Shown: positions 16,608 to 26,309, counted from the first letter of the stretch. The stretch is DNA of 64,000 nucleotides from Burkholderia aenigmatica (GCF_902499175.1 NZ_CABVQC010000055.1:1-64000); one strand, 5' to 3'. Program-made: numbers and translations. Notes: generated from the sequence alone by a model not told the origin.

Positions 16608-19043
16608 TCAGTTACGCACCGGCTTGCCGGTCTGCAACATGCCCATGATCCGTTCCTGCGTCTTCTGCGTGCCGAGCAGCTCGACGAACGCACGGCGCTC
16701 CAGCGCGAGCAGCCACTGCTCGTCGACCAGGCTGCCGGCTTCGACGTCGCCGCCGCACACGGCTTCGGCGATGCGGCTCGCGATCAGGTAGTCGTGGTCG
16801 CTGATGAAGCGGCCGTCACGCATGTTGACGAGCGATGCCTTGATCGTCGCGATCGCCGAACGGCCTGCGACCGGCACGTCCTTCGCGCGCAGCGGTGCGC
16901 GGTAGCCGGTTGCAGCCAGCGCGCGCGCTTCCTTCTTCGCGGTGTCGAGCAGCTCGAACACGTTGAAGATGATCGTGTCGGACGGCTTCACGTAGCCCAT
17001 CGCACGTGCATCGTGCGCGGACGCCGACACCTTCGCCATCGCCGCGTTCTCGAACGACTTCGTGACGAACTTCAGGATGTCGGTGGTCGCGTTCGCGGCC
17101 GTGGCGGCATCCGCTGCGCGCAGCGCCGCTTCCTTCAGGCCGCCGCCTGCCGGCACGAGGCCGACGCCCACTTCGACGAGACCGATGTAGCTCTCGACGT
17201 GCACGACGCGCTTCGCGCTGTGCAGCATCAGTTCGCATCCGCCGCCGAGCGCGATGCCCGACACGGCTGCGACGACCGGCACGTTCGCGTACTTCACGCG
17301 CAGCATGCCTTCCTGGAACTTCTTCACGAACGGCTCGATACCCTTCGCGCCGCCCATCATGAACGCGGGCATCGCCTCTTCGAGGTTCGCGCCGGCCGAG
17401 AACGGGCCGCCCGGCGTGCCGAGCTTCAGCGACGTCGGTTGCCAGATCACGACGCCCTTGTAGTCCTTCTCCGCGAGTTCGATCGCCTGCACGAGGCCGT
17501 CGATCACGCTCGGTCCGATCGTGTTCATCTTCGACTTGAACGACACGATCACGACGTCGTCTTCACCCGCACGGTCGTCGACCCACGCGCGTACCGCGTC
17601 GGTCTCGAACAGCGTCTTGCCGTACGTCTTCGGATCGGCACCCGCTTCGCCGAGCAGCGGCGCGCGGAATACCTGCTTGTTGTAGACAACGAGATCCGAA
17701 CGCGGCACGAAGCGCTTCGCTGCCGGCGCCCACGAGCCTTCGGCCGTGTGCACGCCACCGTTCTCGGCAACCGCGCCTTCGAGCACCCACGACGGCAGCG
17801 GCACGTTTGCGAGGGCCTTGCCGGCCGCGATGTCTTCCTGCACCCACTCGGCGACCTGCTTCCAGCCGGCAGCCTGCCAGCCTTCGAACGGGCCTTCGTT
17901 CCAGCCGAAGCCCCAGCGGATCGCGAGATCGACGTCGCGCGCGTTGTCGGCGATCGACTCGAGATGCACGCCGATGTAGTGGAACACGTCGCGGAAGATC
18001 GACCACAGGAACTGCGCGTGCGGATGGTCCGTTTCACGCAGCAGCTTCAGGCGTTCTGCCGGCGGGCGCTTCAGGATGCGGCCGACGGTTTCGTCCGCCT
18101 TCGCGCCCGAATCCACGTAGGTGCCCGTCTTCGCGTCGAGCACCTTGATCGCCTTGCCTTCCTTCTTGTAGAAACCGCCGCCCGTCTTCTGGCCGAGCGC
18201 GCCCTGCTTCACCAGTTCGGCGAGCACGGCAGGCGTCTGGTAGACCGGGAAGAACGGATCGTCGGCGAGGTTGTCCTGCATCGTCTTGATCACGTGCGCC
18301 ATCGTGTCGAGGCCGACCACGTCCGCGGTGCGGAACGTCGCCGACTTCGCGCGGCCGAGGCGGCTGCCCGTCAAGTCGTCGACTTCGTCGAAGCGCAGGC
18401 CGAACTTCGCGGCCTCGGTGATCACCGCGAGGATCGAGAAGATGCCGACGCGGTTCGCGATGAAGTTAGGCGTGTCCTTCGCGCGCACGACGCCCTTGCC
18501 GACGATGCTCGTCAGGAACGTCTCGAGCTGGTCGAGGATCTCCGGACGCGTATGCGCGGTCGGGATCAATTCGACGAGGTGCATGTAACGCGGCGGGTTG
18601 AAGAAGTGCACGCCGCAGAAGCGCGACTTCAGCTCGTCCGAGAAACCTTCGGACAGCTTCGTGATCGACAGACCCGACGTGTTGGTCGCGAAGATCGCGT
18701 TCGGCGCGATGTGCGGTGCGACCTTCTTGTACAGGTCGTGCTTCCAGTCCATCCGCTCGGCGATCGCTTCGATCACGACGTCGCACTCGGCGAGCTTCGC
18801 GATGTCGTCTTCGTAGTTCGCTGCTTCGAGGTACTTTGCGTCGTCCTTCACGCCGAACGGCGCGGGCGACAGCTTCTTCAGGTTCTCGATCGCCTTCAGC
18901 GCGATCGCGTTTTTCGGGCCTTCCTTGGCCGGCAGGTCGAACAGCAGCACCGGCACGCGCGCGTTGATGAGGTGCGCGGCGATCTGCGCGCCCATCACGC
19001 CGGCGCCCAGCACGGCGACCTTGCGAATCAGGAAATTGCTCAC
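16608..19043 (-). CDS. 3-hydroxyacyl-CoA dehydrogenase / enoyl-CoA hydratase fusion
   Basis: 811 residues. The N terminus has the NAD-binding motif VAVLGAGVMGAQIA at about residue 8. The 3HCDH C-terminal domains follow to about residue 480, then a crotonase domain from about 500 (GIALGGGCELMLHS near 600) that keeps the catalytic Glu. This order (dehydrogenase first) differs from E. coli FadB (hydratase first) and resembles B. subtilis FadN and other FadB2-like enzymes. It catalyses hydration and NAD-linked oxidation of enoyl-CoAs. The start is GTG 19043 with GGAG seven bases upstream. The thiolase is its likely partner. Confidence 0.93.
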   Translation of the reverse strand: MSNFLIRKVAVLGAGVMGAQIAAHLINARVPVLLFDLPAKEGPKNAIALKAIENLKKLSPAPFGVKDDAKYLEAANYEDDIAKLAECDVVIEAIAERMDWKHDLYKKVAPHIAPNAIFATNTSGLSITKLSEGFSDELKSRFCGVHFFNPPRYMHLVELIPTAHTRPEILDQLETFLTSIVGKGVVRAKDTPNFIANRVGIFSILAVITEAAKFGLRFDEVDDLTGSRLGRAKSATFRTADVVGLDTMAHVIKTMQDNLADDPFFPVYQTPAVLAELVKQGALGQKTGGGFYKKEGKAIKVLDAKTGTYVDSGAKADETVGRILKRPPAERLKLLRETDHPHAQFLWSIFRDVFHYIGVHLESIADNARDVDLAIRWGFGWNEGPFEGWQAAGWKQVAEWVQEDIAAGKALANVPLPSWVLEGAVAENGGVHTAEGSWAPAAKRFVPRSDLVVYNKQVFRAPLLGEAGADPKTYGKTLFETDAVRAWVDDRAGEDDVVIVSFKSKMNTIGPSVIDGLVQAIELAEKDYKGVVIWQPTSLKLGTPGGPFSAGANLEEAMPAFMMGGAKGIEPFVKKFQEGMLRVKYANVPVVAAVSGIALGGGCELMLHSAKRVVHVESYIGLVEVGVGLVPAGGGLKEAALRAADAATAANATTDILKFVTKSFENAAMAKVSASAHDARAMGYVKPSDTIIFNVFELLDTAKKEARALAATGYRAPLRAKDVPVAGRSAIATIKASLVNMRDGRFISDHDYLIASRIAEAVCGGDVEAGSLVDEQWLLALERRAFVELLGTQKTQERIMGMLQTGKPVRN

Positions 19044-19156
19044 GGGATGTCTCCGGATAGTGTCGTGCAGCGCGGGAGGGGTGGGCTGCACGGCGAAGTG
19101 AGTACCAGGAACCGTTGCGTTCGGGCGGCGCGCATCGCGCCCCGCCCGGTCTCGCG

Positions 19157-20944
19157 TCAGAACAGCGATTCGTCGACTTCCATCATCGTCTTCGAACCGG
19201 CGCGTGCGGCGCGGATCGTCGACGCCGTCTCGGGCAGCAGGCGCGCGAAGTAGAAGCGTGCAGTCGCGAGCTTCGACTTGTAGAACGGATCGCCCGACGC
19301 TTCCTTGTCGAGTGCGAGGCGCGCCATGCGCGCCCAGAAGTACGAGAACACCAGGTGGCCGACGGTGCGCAGGTACGGCACGGCGGCAGCGCCGACTTCG
19401 TCCGGGTTCTGCATCGCCTTCATGCCGATTTCCATCGTCAGCTTCTGCACCTTGTCGCCGATGTCGGCGAGCGGGTTGATGAACTCGGCCATTTCCGGCT
19501 TCACGCCTTCGGCTTCCGCGAATTCCGTGACGAGCTTGCCGAACTTCTTCAGCTTCGCGCCCATGTCGCCGAGCACCTTGCGGCCCAGCAGGTCGAGCGA
19601 CTGGATCGAGTTCGTGCCTTCGTAGATCATGTTGATCCGCGCGTCGCGCACGTATTGCTCCATGCCCCACTCGGAGATGAAGCCGTGGCCGCCGTAGATC
19701 TGCATCGCGTGGTTGGTCGACTCGAACGCGTTGTCGGTCAGGAACGCCTTGATGATCGGCGTGAGCAGCGCGACGAGATCGGCCGCCTCCTTGCGCACCG
19801 CTTCGTCACCGTGCGACAGTTCCTTGTCGATCTGCAGCGCGGACCAGTACGTGAACGCGCGCGCGCCTTCGGCGTAGGCCTTCTGCGTGAGCAGCATGCG
19901 GCGCACGTCCGGGTGCACGATGATCGGGTCGGCCGGTTTGTCCGGTGCCTTCGGGCCCGTCAGCGAACGCATCTGCAGGCGTTCCTTCGCGTACGTGAGC
20001 GAGTTCTGGTACGCGACTTCCGTGAGGCCGAGGCCCTGCATGCCGACGCCGAGACGCGCGGCATTCATCATCACGAACATCGCGTTCAAGCCCTTGTTCG
20101 GCTCGCCGACCATCCAGCCCTTCGCGCCGTCGAGGTTCATCACGCACGTCGAATTGCCGTGGATGCCCATCTTGTGCTCGATCGAGCCGCACTTGATGCC
20201 GTTGCGCTCGCCCGGCTCGCCTGCTGCGTCGGGGATGAACTTCGGCACGATGAACAGCGAGATCCCCTTGGTGCCCTGCGGCGCTTCCGGCAGGCGCGCG
20301 AGCACGAGGTGGACGATGTTCTTCGACATGTCGTGCTCGCCGCTCGAGATGAAGATCTTCGTGCCGCTGATCGAGTACGAGCCGTCGCCGTTGGGTTCGG
20401 CCTTGGTGCGCAGGATGCCGAGGTCGGTGCCGCAGTGCGGCTCGGTCAGGCACATCGTGCCCGTCCATTCGCCCGTCACGAGTTTCGGCAGGTAGCGTTG
20501 CTGCAGTTCCGGCGCGCCGTGTGCGTGCAGGCACTCGTAGGCGCCGTGCGACAGGCCCGGATACATCGTCCAGGCCTGGTTCGCCGAGTTCAGCATTTCG
20601 TAGAGCGCGTTGTTCACGAACGCGGGCAGGCCCTGGCCGCCGTAGTCCGGATCGCAGCCGAGTGCCGGCCAGCCGGCCTCGACGTACTGCTGGTAGGCTT
20701 CCTTGAAGCCGGTCGGGGTCTTCACGACGCCGTCGCCTTCATACGTGCAGCCTTCGCGGTCGCCGACCTGGTTCAGCGGGAACAGTACCTCGGAGCAGAA
20801 CTTGCCCGCCTCCTCGAGGACCTGGTTGATCGTGTCGGCGTCGAGGTCCGCATGCTTGGGCATTTGCTTGACTTCGGCTTCGACGTTCAGAAGCTCGTGC
20901 AACACGAATTGCATGTCGCGCAGCGGCGCGGCGTACTGTCCCAT
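19157..20944 (-). CDS. Acyl-CoA dehydrogenase with C-terminal extension (FadE-type)
   Basis: A 595-residue FAD-dependent dehydrogenase performing the first oxidation of beta-oxidation. It has an N-terminal lid, the middle domain with MCLTEPHCGTDLG, an ACAD C-terminal domain with the likely catalytic-base region MIYEGTNSIQSLDLLGRKV near 420-440, and an extra C-terminal domain of about 120 residues typical of this long group. ATG 20944 is chosen because GGAG lies six bases upstream; an in-frame ATG four codons earlier overlaps the Shine-Dalgarno. Second gene of the operon, after the TetR regulator. Confidence 0.93.
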   Translation of the reverse strand: MGQYAAPLRDMQFVLHELLNVEAEVKQMPKHADLDADTINQVLEEAGKFCSEVLFPLNQVGDREGCTYEGDGVVKTPTGFKEAYQQYVEAGWPALGCDPDYGGQGLPAFVNNALYEMLNSANQAWTMYPGLSHGAYECLHAHGAPELQQRYLPKLVTGEWTGTMCLTEPHCGTDLGILRTKAEPNGDGSYSISGTKIFISSGEHDMSKNIVHLVLARLPEAPQGTKGISLFIVPKFIPDAAGEPGERNGIKCGSIEHKMGIHGNSTCVMNLDGAKGWMVGEPNKGLNAMFVMMNAARLGVGMQGLGLTEVAYQNSLTYAKERLQMRSLTGPKAPDKPADPIIVHPDVRRMLLTQKAYAEGARAFTYWSALQIDKELSHGDEAVRKEAADLVALLTPIIKAFLTDNAFESTNHAMQIYGGHGFISEWGMEQYVRDARINMIYEGTNSIQSLDLLGRKVLGDMGAKLKKFGKLVTEFAEAEGVKPEMAEFINPLADIGDKVQKLTMEIGMKAMQNPDEVGAAAVPYLRTVGHLVFSYFWARMARLALDKEASGDPFYKSKLATARFYFARLLPETASTIRAARAGSKTMMEVDESLF

Positions 20945-21002
20945 GACTCTCTCCAAAGGTGGGCAAAACGGCTCGAGCTCCTGGCGGGCGGATCACGCGC
21001 CG

Positions 21003-21602
21003 CTAACGGCTCTCGCTCTGATACGAAACAATCGTCTTTTCCAGCGCGGCCCACGTGAGGCGCACGGCGTCCGGCGAATGCAGGAAGCGTGCGTCGTGAT
21101 GCAGGCCGAGCGTGAAGCTGTACAACTCGAAGAGCATCAGGTCCGGATCCGTATCCGCACGCAGATGGCCTTCTTCCTTCGCCTGCGAAATGGCACGCAG
21201 CATCGCGGCACGCCAGGCCGTCACGCTTGCGATCAACTGCTCGCGCACGGGGCTGTCAGGCCGGTCGTCGTACTCGACGGCACCGCTGATGTAGATGCAT
21301 CCGGTCGTCACCTCCTGGATGCGCTTCTCCGTCCAGCGGGCCAGCATCGCCCGAAGGCGCGGCAAGCCTCGCGGCTCGCGCAGGCTCGGAAAGAACACCT
21401 CGTTTTCGAAACGATGGTGATACTCGCGGACGACCTCGACCTGCAGGTCCTCACGCGATCCGAAGTGCGCGAACACACCGCTCTTGCTCATCTGCATGCG
21501 CTCGGCCAGCAGGCCGATCGTCAGCCCCTCCAGCCCATCACGGCTGGCGAGGTCCAAAGCAGCTTCAAGTATCGCGGCACGCGTCTGTTCGCCTTTTCGC
21601 AT
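21003..21602 (-). CDS. TetR/AcrR-family regulator of the fatty-acid operon
   Basis: 199 residues: an N-terminal helix-turn-helix (about 25-55, LLAERMQMSKSGVFAHFGSREDL) and an all-helical ligand domain. It is the first gene of the minus-strand operon, 58 bases before the acyl-CoA dehydrogenase, so by position it probably represses the operon and itself and responds to an acyl-CoA. Many beta-oxidation operons of beta- and gammaproteobacteria are controlled this way (PsrA/FadR-type TetR proteins). The ligand is inferred. A strong inverted repeat lies just upstream. Confidence 0.88.
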   Translation of the reverse strand: MRKGEQTRAAILEAALDLASRDGLEGLTIGLLAERMQMSKSGVFAHFGSREDLQVEVVREYHHRFENEVFFPSLREPRGLPRLRAMLARWTEKRIQEVTTGCIYISGAVEYDDRPDSPVREQLIASVTAWRAAMLRAISQAKEEGHLRADTDPDLMLFELYSFTLGLHHDARFLHSPDAVRLTWAALEKTIVSYQSESR

Positions 21603-21616
21603 AGCTATTTCTGTAA

Positions 21617-21646
21617 CCGTTCGGGGGTTCGAATAAAATCGAACGG
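21617..21646. promoter_or_regulatory. Candidate TetR operator: CCGTTCG-N16-CGAACGG
   Basis: Perfect 7-base inverted arms (21617-21623 and 21640-21646), with an inner TTCGA/TCGAA palindrome in the spacer. It lies 15-44 bases before the TetR start codon, where an autoregulatory operator would sit. Symmetry is seen; binding is inferred. Confidence 0.5.
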
Positions 21647-21802
21647 CCGTACTATTATTGAGTGCGGCCGCTCGCGAAACAAGGAAATTATTAGAAACCG
21701 GTGTCTAACCGAGCCGCTATTTTGCGCGATTCCGGCGGGACCGGAGCGGCTTTTCCGCACGAACGTGCGGACAGATTTTTTGAAGCGAACGCTTAGTCTT
21801 CG

Positions 21803-23077
21803 TCAGTCGTAACCACCGACCGTCAGCGCCTTCATCACGACGCGATACGCCGTATAGGCGAGCCAGTTCAGCATGCGCTCGATGCGCGGGCGCGCGGCGA
21901 ATCGAGCGGGGTCGATTTCCCGACCGTCGGCGAACGCGGCCGCGATCGCGTCGCGCAGTTCGTTCGTGACCGCATCGTAGCGCACCAGCACGACATTCGC
22001 TTCATTGTTCAACATCAGGCTCAGCGCGTCCAGGTTCGACGAGCCGACCGTCGCCCAATTATCGTCGATCACGGCCACCTTGCCGTGCAGCATCGTCTTG
22101 TCGTATTCGGCCACGCGCACGCCTGCACGCAGCAACGCGTGATAGAGGAACGGCACGGCCGTATCGAGTGCCGCGAATTCCTTGCGGCCGATCAGGATCC
22201 GCACGTCGACGCCGCGTCGCGCGGCGCCCGTCAGCGCCCGGCGCAGCTTGCGGCCGGGCATGAAGTACGGATTGGCGAGCAGGATCCGCTGCCGCGCCTG
22301 GCCGATCGCCGCGAGATATGCCTTCTCGATCGCGCGGCGGTTCACGACGTTGTCGCGCGCGACGAACGCGACGCTCGGCTCCGTCACGACCCGCAGCGCG
22401 CCGGCCTTGATCCAGCGGTGGCTGCGCATCCAGCGCCGGAACATCTCGGGGAACGCTTCGCCGCCATACAGCCCGGCCGCGTATTGCGCATACGGCTTGT
22501 GACCGAACATGATCCGGTGCCACTGCAGTTCGAACGCGGCGCGCACGTCGGACACCGCGGGCCCTGCCATCTCGACCGCGAAATCCCAGCGTGGAAACGG
22601 CAGCGTCGTGCCGCCCTGCGCGTAGTCGTCGATGATGTTGATGCCGCCGCAGAACGCGACCGCGTAATCGATCACCGCGAGCTTGCGATGCGTGCGCGAG
22701 AAGCCGAAGCGGCCGAACAGGAAACGGTTGTAGATGCAGTGCTCGACGCCGGCCTCGCCCCACGTGTCGAACAACGGCAGGCGGGCAGTGCCGATGCCGT
22801 CGGTGATCACGCGTACGCGCACGCCACGCTGCGCCGCGCGGATCAACGCGTCCGACACCGGCCGGCCGGCCGCGTCGTCGCAGAAGATGTAGGTTTCGAG
22901 CATCACCTGCTCACGGGCGGCATCGATCCGTTCGATCAGCGCCTGGAAGAATGCGCCGCCGCCCTCGCACAACCGCACGGTGTTGCCCGACGTGAAGGCG
23001 AGCCGCGACGCGGAACCGCGTTCCTGCAGGAACATCTGCCGCAATTGCGCGAAGCGCTTGCGGGCTTCCGCCGTCAT
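21803..23077 (-). CDS. clsB: Cardiolipin synthase B (phospholipase D superfamily)
   Basis: A 424-residue protein with two HKD catalytic motifs: HRKLAVIDYAVAFCGGINI near residue 130 and HGKVAVIDDNWATVGSSNLD near 335. They join phosphatidyl groups to make cardiolipin at the inner membrane. No transmembrane segments are evident, as in E. coli ClsB. Its ATG overlaps the nudB stop (ATGA), so the two are translationally coupled. The roughly 200 bases after its stop hold GC-rich hairpins but no clear minus-strand T-tract. Confidence 0.88.
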   Translation of the reverse strand: MTAEARKRFAQLRQMFLQERGSASRLAFTSGNTVRLCEGGGAFFQALIERIDAAREQVMLETYIFCDDAAGRPVSDALIRAAQRGVRVRVITDGIGTARLPLFDTWGEAGVEHCIYNRFLFGRFGFSRTHRKLAVIDYAVAFCGGINIIDDYAQGGTTLPFPRWDFAVEMAGPAVSDVRAAFELQWHRIMFGHKPYAQYAAGLYGGEAFPEMFRRWMRSHRWIKAGALRVVTEPSVAFVARDNVVNRRAIEKAYLAAIGQARQRILLANPYFMPGRKLRRALTGAARRGVDVRILIGRKEFAALDTAVPFLYHALLRAGVRVAEYDKTMLHGKVAVIDDNWATVGSSNLDALSLMLNNEANVVLVRYDAVTNELRDAIAAAFADGREIDPARFAARPRIERMLNWLAYTAYRVVMKALTVGGYD

Positions 23078-23568
23078 GCGGACGAGCCGTGCGGCGCGCG
23101 CGACAGTGCCACGCGCGCGGGCAATTGCAGAATCGCCTCGGCGTTCGACGGCGAGAAGCAGCGCGCGGCCGCCTCGCGGAACGGCAGCCACGCATGGTCG
23201 ACATGCTCGCGCGGCGACAGCGTCACGTCGACGCGATACGGCACGCACAGGCCGAACCAGTGCTCGGTGTTGCGCGTGACGCCCGGCGCATAGCGGTGCA
23301 GGTATTGCGGATAAATCGCGTATTCGATCCGGTGGCGCCAGTCGACGAGCGCGCCGGGCGGCACGTCCGGCGTGCCGATCGTGATGCCGGTTTCCTCGGC
23401 CACTTCGCGCGCGGCGGTGACCGCGAGCGGCTCGTCGAGCGCGTCCTTCGAGCCCGTCACCGATTGCCAGAAATCAGGCTGGTCGGCACGCTTGATCACG
23501 AGCACATCGAGGTCGGGCGTGTAGATCACGACAAGAACGGATTCGGGGATTTTCGGCGGCTTCGTCAT
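23074..23568 (-). CDS. nudB: Dihydroneopterin triphosphate diphosphatase NudB
   Basis: A 164-residue Nudix hydrolase that removes pyrophosphate from dihydroneopterin triphosphate in folate synthesis. The Nudix box runs GSKDALDEPLAVTAAREV then AEETGI; the first canonical Glu is Asp here, while the metal-binding REVAEE core is intact. The start at 23568 has only a weak ribosome site. The gene begins 160 bases after aspS behind a terminator and is coupled to clsB. Substrate is inferred from family resemblance and from the common aspS-nudB linkage in proteobacteria. Confidence 0.85.
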   Translation of the reverse strand: MTKPPKIPESVLVVIYTPDLDVLVIKRADQPDFWQSVTGSKDALDEPLAVTAAREVAEETGITIGTPDVPPGALVDWRHRIEYAIYPQYLHRYAPGVTRNTEHWFGLCVPYRVDVTLSPREHVDHAWLPFREAAARCFSPSNAEAILQLPARVALSRAPHGSSA

Positions 23569-23651
23569 CTTTATTTCATGCGGCACGGGGCCGCGCGCCG
23601 GGCAAATGCTCCGAACGGGCGGCAAGTGCTGCGACTGTACCGCAAAAAACG

Positions 23652-23677
23652 AAAAAGGCGCATCGCTGCGCCTTTTT
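23652..23677 (-). terminator. Rho-independent terminator after aspS
   Basis: An A-tract/T-tract-flanked perfect stem (AAAAAGGCGCA/TGCGCCTTTTT) with a four-base loop. It sits between the aspS stop and the nudB start on the minus strand. Confidence 0.88.
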
Positions 23678-23727
23678 CATGTGCGTCGTGTGCGCGTGAA
23701 CGCACACACGACCGGGTACGAAGCGCG

Positions 23728-25530
23728 TTACGCCTTCGGTTGCTCCGGCTGACGCAGACGGATGTGCAGTTCGCGCAGCTGACGCTCGTCGACCGGGCTC
23801 GGTGCTTGCGTGAGCAGATCCTGCGCGCGCTGCGTCTTCGGGAACGCGATCACGTCGCGGATCGAATCGGCGCCGGCCATCATCGTGACGATGCGGTCGA
23901 GACCGAAAGCGATACCACCGTGCGGCGGCGCGCCGTACTGCAGTGCGTCCAGCAGGAAGCCGAACTTCAGCTGCGCTTCTTCCGCGCCGATCTTCAGCGC
24001 GCGGAACACCTTGCTCTGCACTTCCTCGCGGTGGATACGCACCGAGCCGCCGCCGATTTCCCAGCCGTTCAGCACCATGTCGTACGCCTTCGCGAGGCAA
24101 CGGCCCGGATCGGTCTCGAGGTACTCGAGGTGCTCGTCCTTCGGGCTCGTGAACGGGTGGTGCGCAGCGACGTAGCGCGCATCTTCGTCGTCGTATTCGA
24201 ACATCGGGAAGTCGACGACCCACAGCGGCTTCCAGCCGGCATGGACGAGGCCGTTCGCCTTGCCGAATTCCGAATGGCCGATCTTCAGGCGCAGTGCGCC
24301 GAGGCTGTCGTTGACGACCTTCGCGCGGTCGGCCGCGAAGAAGATGATGTCGCCGTCTTCCGCGCCGGTGCGCTCGAGGATCGCCGCGATCGATGCATCG
24401 TGCAGGTTCTTGACGATCGGGCTCTGCAGGCCGTCACGGCCCTTCGCCTTCTCGTTGACCTTGATCCAGGCGAGACCCTTCGCGCCGTAGATGCGCACGA
24501 ATTCGGTGTAGCCGTCGATGTCGCCACGCGACAGCTCGCTGCCCTTCGGCACGCGCAGTGCCGCGACACGGCCGTCCTTCGCGTTGGCCGGCGTGCTGAA
24601 CACCTTGAAGTCGACGTCCTTCATCGCGTCGGTCAGCTCGGTGAATTCGAGCTGCACGCGCAGGTCCGGCTTGTCCGAACCGAAACGCGCCATCGCTTCC
24701 GAGTACGGCATCACCGGGAAGGTCGCGTCGAGTTCGACGTCGATCGTCGACTTGAAGATGTGACGGATCATGTCTTCGAACAGGTCACGGATTTCCTGCT
24801 CGCCGAGGAACGACGTTTCGCAGTCGATCTGCGTGAATTCCGGCTGACGGTCGGCACGGAGGTCTTCGTCGCGGAAGCACTTGGTGATCTGGTAGTAACG
24901 GTCGAAGTTCGCGACCATCAGCAGCTGCTTGAACAGCTGCGGCGACTGCGGCAGCGCGAAGAACTGGCCCGCGTTCGTGCGCGACGGCACGAGGTAGTCG
25001 CGCGCGCCTTCCGGCGTGCTCTTCGTCAGCATCGGCGTTTCGATGTCGATGAAGCCCTGCTCGTCGAGGTACTTGCGCGCTTCGATCGCGACGCGGTAGC
25101 GCAGGCGCAGGTTGTGCTGCATCTGCGGACGGCGCAGGTCGAGCACGCGGTGCGTGAGGCGCGTCGTTTCCGACAGGTTGTCGTCGTCGAGCTGGAACGG
25201 CGGCGTGACCGATGCGTTCAGCACGTTCAGTTCGTGGCACAGCACTTCGATCTTGCCGCTCTTCAGGCCGGCGTTGACCGTGCCTTCCGGACGGTTGCGC
25301 ACGAGGCCCTTGATCTGCACGCAGAACTCGTTGCGCACGCCTTCGGCGGTCGCGAACATTTCCGCGCGATCCGGGTCGCACACCACCTGCACGAGGCCTT
25401 CACGATCGCGCAGGTCGATGAAGATCACACCGCCGTGATCGCGGCGGCGCTGCACCCAGCCGCACAGCGACACGGTTTGGCCCAGCAGGTGTTCGGTCAC
25501 GAGACCGCAGTATTCAGTACGCATCGACAT
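23728..25530 (-). CDS. aspS: Aspartyl-tRNA synthetase, probably non-discriminating
   Basis: A 600-residue bacterial class II synthetase: an OB-fold anticodon domain (about 1-110), the catalytic core with motif 2 (FRDEDLRADRQPEFTQID) and motif 3 (GIAFGLDRIV), and the inserted GAD domain. The two positions reported to set tRNA discrimination carry His32 and Gly83 (30 and 81 if Met3 is the start). This is the His/Gly pair of the non-discriminating P. aeruginosa enzyme, not the Leu/Lys of E. coli. It would then also charge tRNA-Asn for GatCAB. First described starts MSMRTEY; no Shine-Dalgarno seen. Confidence 0.95.
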   Translation of the reverse strand: MSMRTEYCGLVTEHLLGQTVSLCGWVQRRRDHGGVIFIDLRDREGLVQVVCDPDRAEMFATAEGVRNEFCVQIKGLVRNRPEGTVNAGLKSGKIEVLCHELNVLNASVTPPFQLDDDNLSETTRLTHRVLDLRRPQMQHNLRLRYRVAIEARKYLDEQGFIDIETPMLTKSTPEGARDYLVPSRTNAGQFFALPQSPQLFKQLLMVANFDRYYQITKCFRDEDLRADRQPEFTQIDCETSFLGEQEIRDLFEDMIRHIFKSTIDVELDATFPVMPYSEAMARFGSDKPDLRVQLEFTELTDAMKDVDFKVFSTPANAKDGRVAALRVPKGSELSRGDIDGYTEFVRIYGAKGLAWIKVNEKAKGRDGLQSPIVKNLHDASIAAILERTGAEDGDIIFFAADRAKVVNDSLGALRLKIGHSEFGKANGLVHAGWKPLWVVDFPMFEYDDEDARYVAAHHPFTSPKDEHLEYLETDPGRCLAKAYDMVLNGWEIGGGSVRIHREEVQSKVFRALKIGAEEAQLKFGFLLDALQYGAPPHGGIAFGLDRIVTMMAGADSIRDVIAFPKTQRAQDLLTQAPSPVDERQLRELHIRLRQPEQPKA

Positions 25531-25597
25531 GATGTTTGCTTTCGTTCGGTTTGATCAACGGGCGCCGCAACGCGCGGCCCGGGCGATGATTCTTTAC

Positions 25598-26248
25598 TTA
25601 CAGCGGCGGCTCGACGGGGCGGCGTGCAGGCGCCGGAGCCGGCGCCGGGGGCGCCACCACGCCCATCGAGACGATGTACTTGAGCGCGGCATCGACCGAC
25701 ATGTCGAGTTCGATGACTTCGCTCTTCGGCAGCATCAGGAAGAAGCCCGACGTCGGGTTCGGCGTCGTCGGGATATAGACGCTCACGTATTCTTCCGTCA
25801 GATGATTGAGCACGTCGCCGCCCGGCGTGCCGGTCAGAAACGCGATCGTATACGAGCCGCGACGCGGGTATTCGATCAGCAGCGCCTTGCGGAACGCGTT
25901 GCCGCTGCTCGACAGCAGCGTGTCCGACACCTGCTTGACGCTCGTGTAGATCGGCCCGACGACCGGGATGTGACGCACCACGGCGTTCCACCACGTGACG
26001 AGCTTCTGGCCGATGAAGTTCCGCGTGGCCAGCCCGACGACGAAGATGAACGCGAGCGTCAGCACCGCGCCGATCCCCGGCAGATGGAAGCCGAGCATCC
26101 GCTCGGGCTGCCACGATTCGGGCAGCAGGAGCAGCGTCTGGTCCATCGTGCCGATGATGAGACCGAGCACCCACAGCGTGATCGCGAGCGGGACGAGAAC
26201 CAGCAGGCCGGTCAGAAACACCGATTTCAGGGTCGTCTTTTTCATCAT
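25598..26248 (-). CDS. DUF502 family inner-membrane protein
   Basis: 216 residues with two strong transmembrane segments (about 8-32 and 55-85) and a soluble C-terminal part ending in an Ala/Pro-rich tail (PPAPAPAPARRP). Family function is unknown. It is the middle gene of fmdB-DUF502-aspS, a common arrangement in betaproteobacteria, 68 bases before aspS. Family name is recalled; role cannot be inferred. Confidence 0.85.
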   Translation of the reverse strand: MMKKTTLKSVFLTGLLVLVPLAITLWVLGLIIGTMDQTLLLLPESWQPERMLGFHLPGIGAVLTLAFIFVVGLATRNFIGQKLVTWWNAVVRHIPVVGPIYTSVKQVSDTLLSSSGNAFRKALLIEYPRRGSYTIAFLTGTPGGDVLNHLTEEYVSVYIPTTPNPTSGFFLMLPKSEVIELDMSVDAALKYIVSMGVVAPPAPAPAPARRPVEPPL

Positions 26249-26309
26249 CTGCCGTCAATGAACCGCGCCGGTGGCGCGGGTTGGTCGCAGCCCGGCCGGG
26301 CCGCGACGG

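Noticed and set aside
21624..21640. GGGGTTCGAATAAAATC looks like a tRNA T-loop
   Set aside because: There is no acceptor stem, anticodon arm or matching 5' half nearby; it is part of an inverted repeat before the TetR gene.
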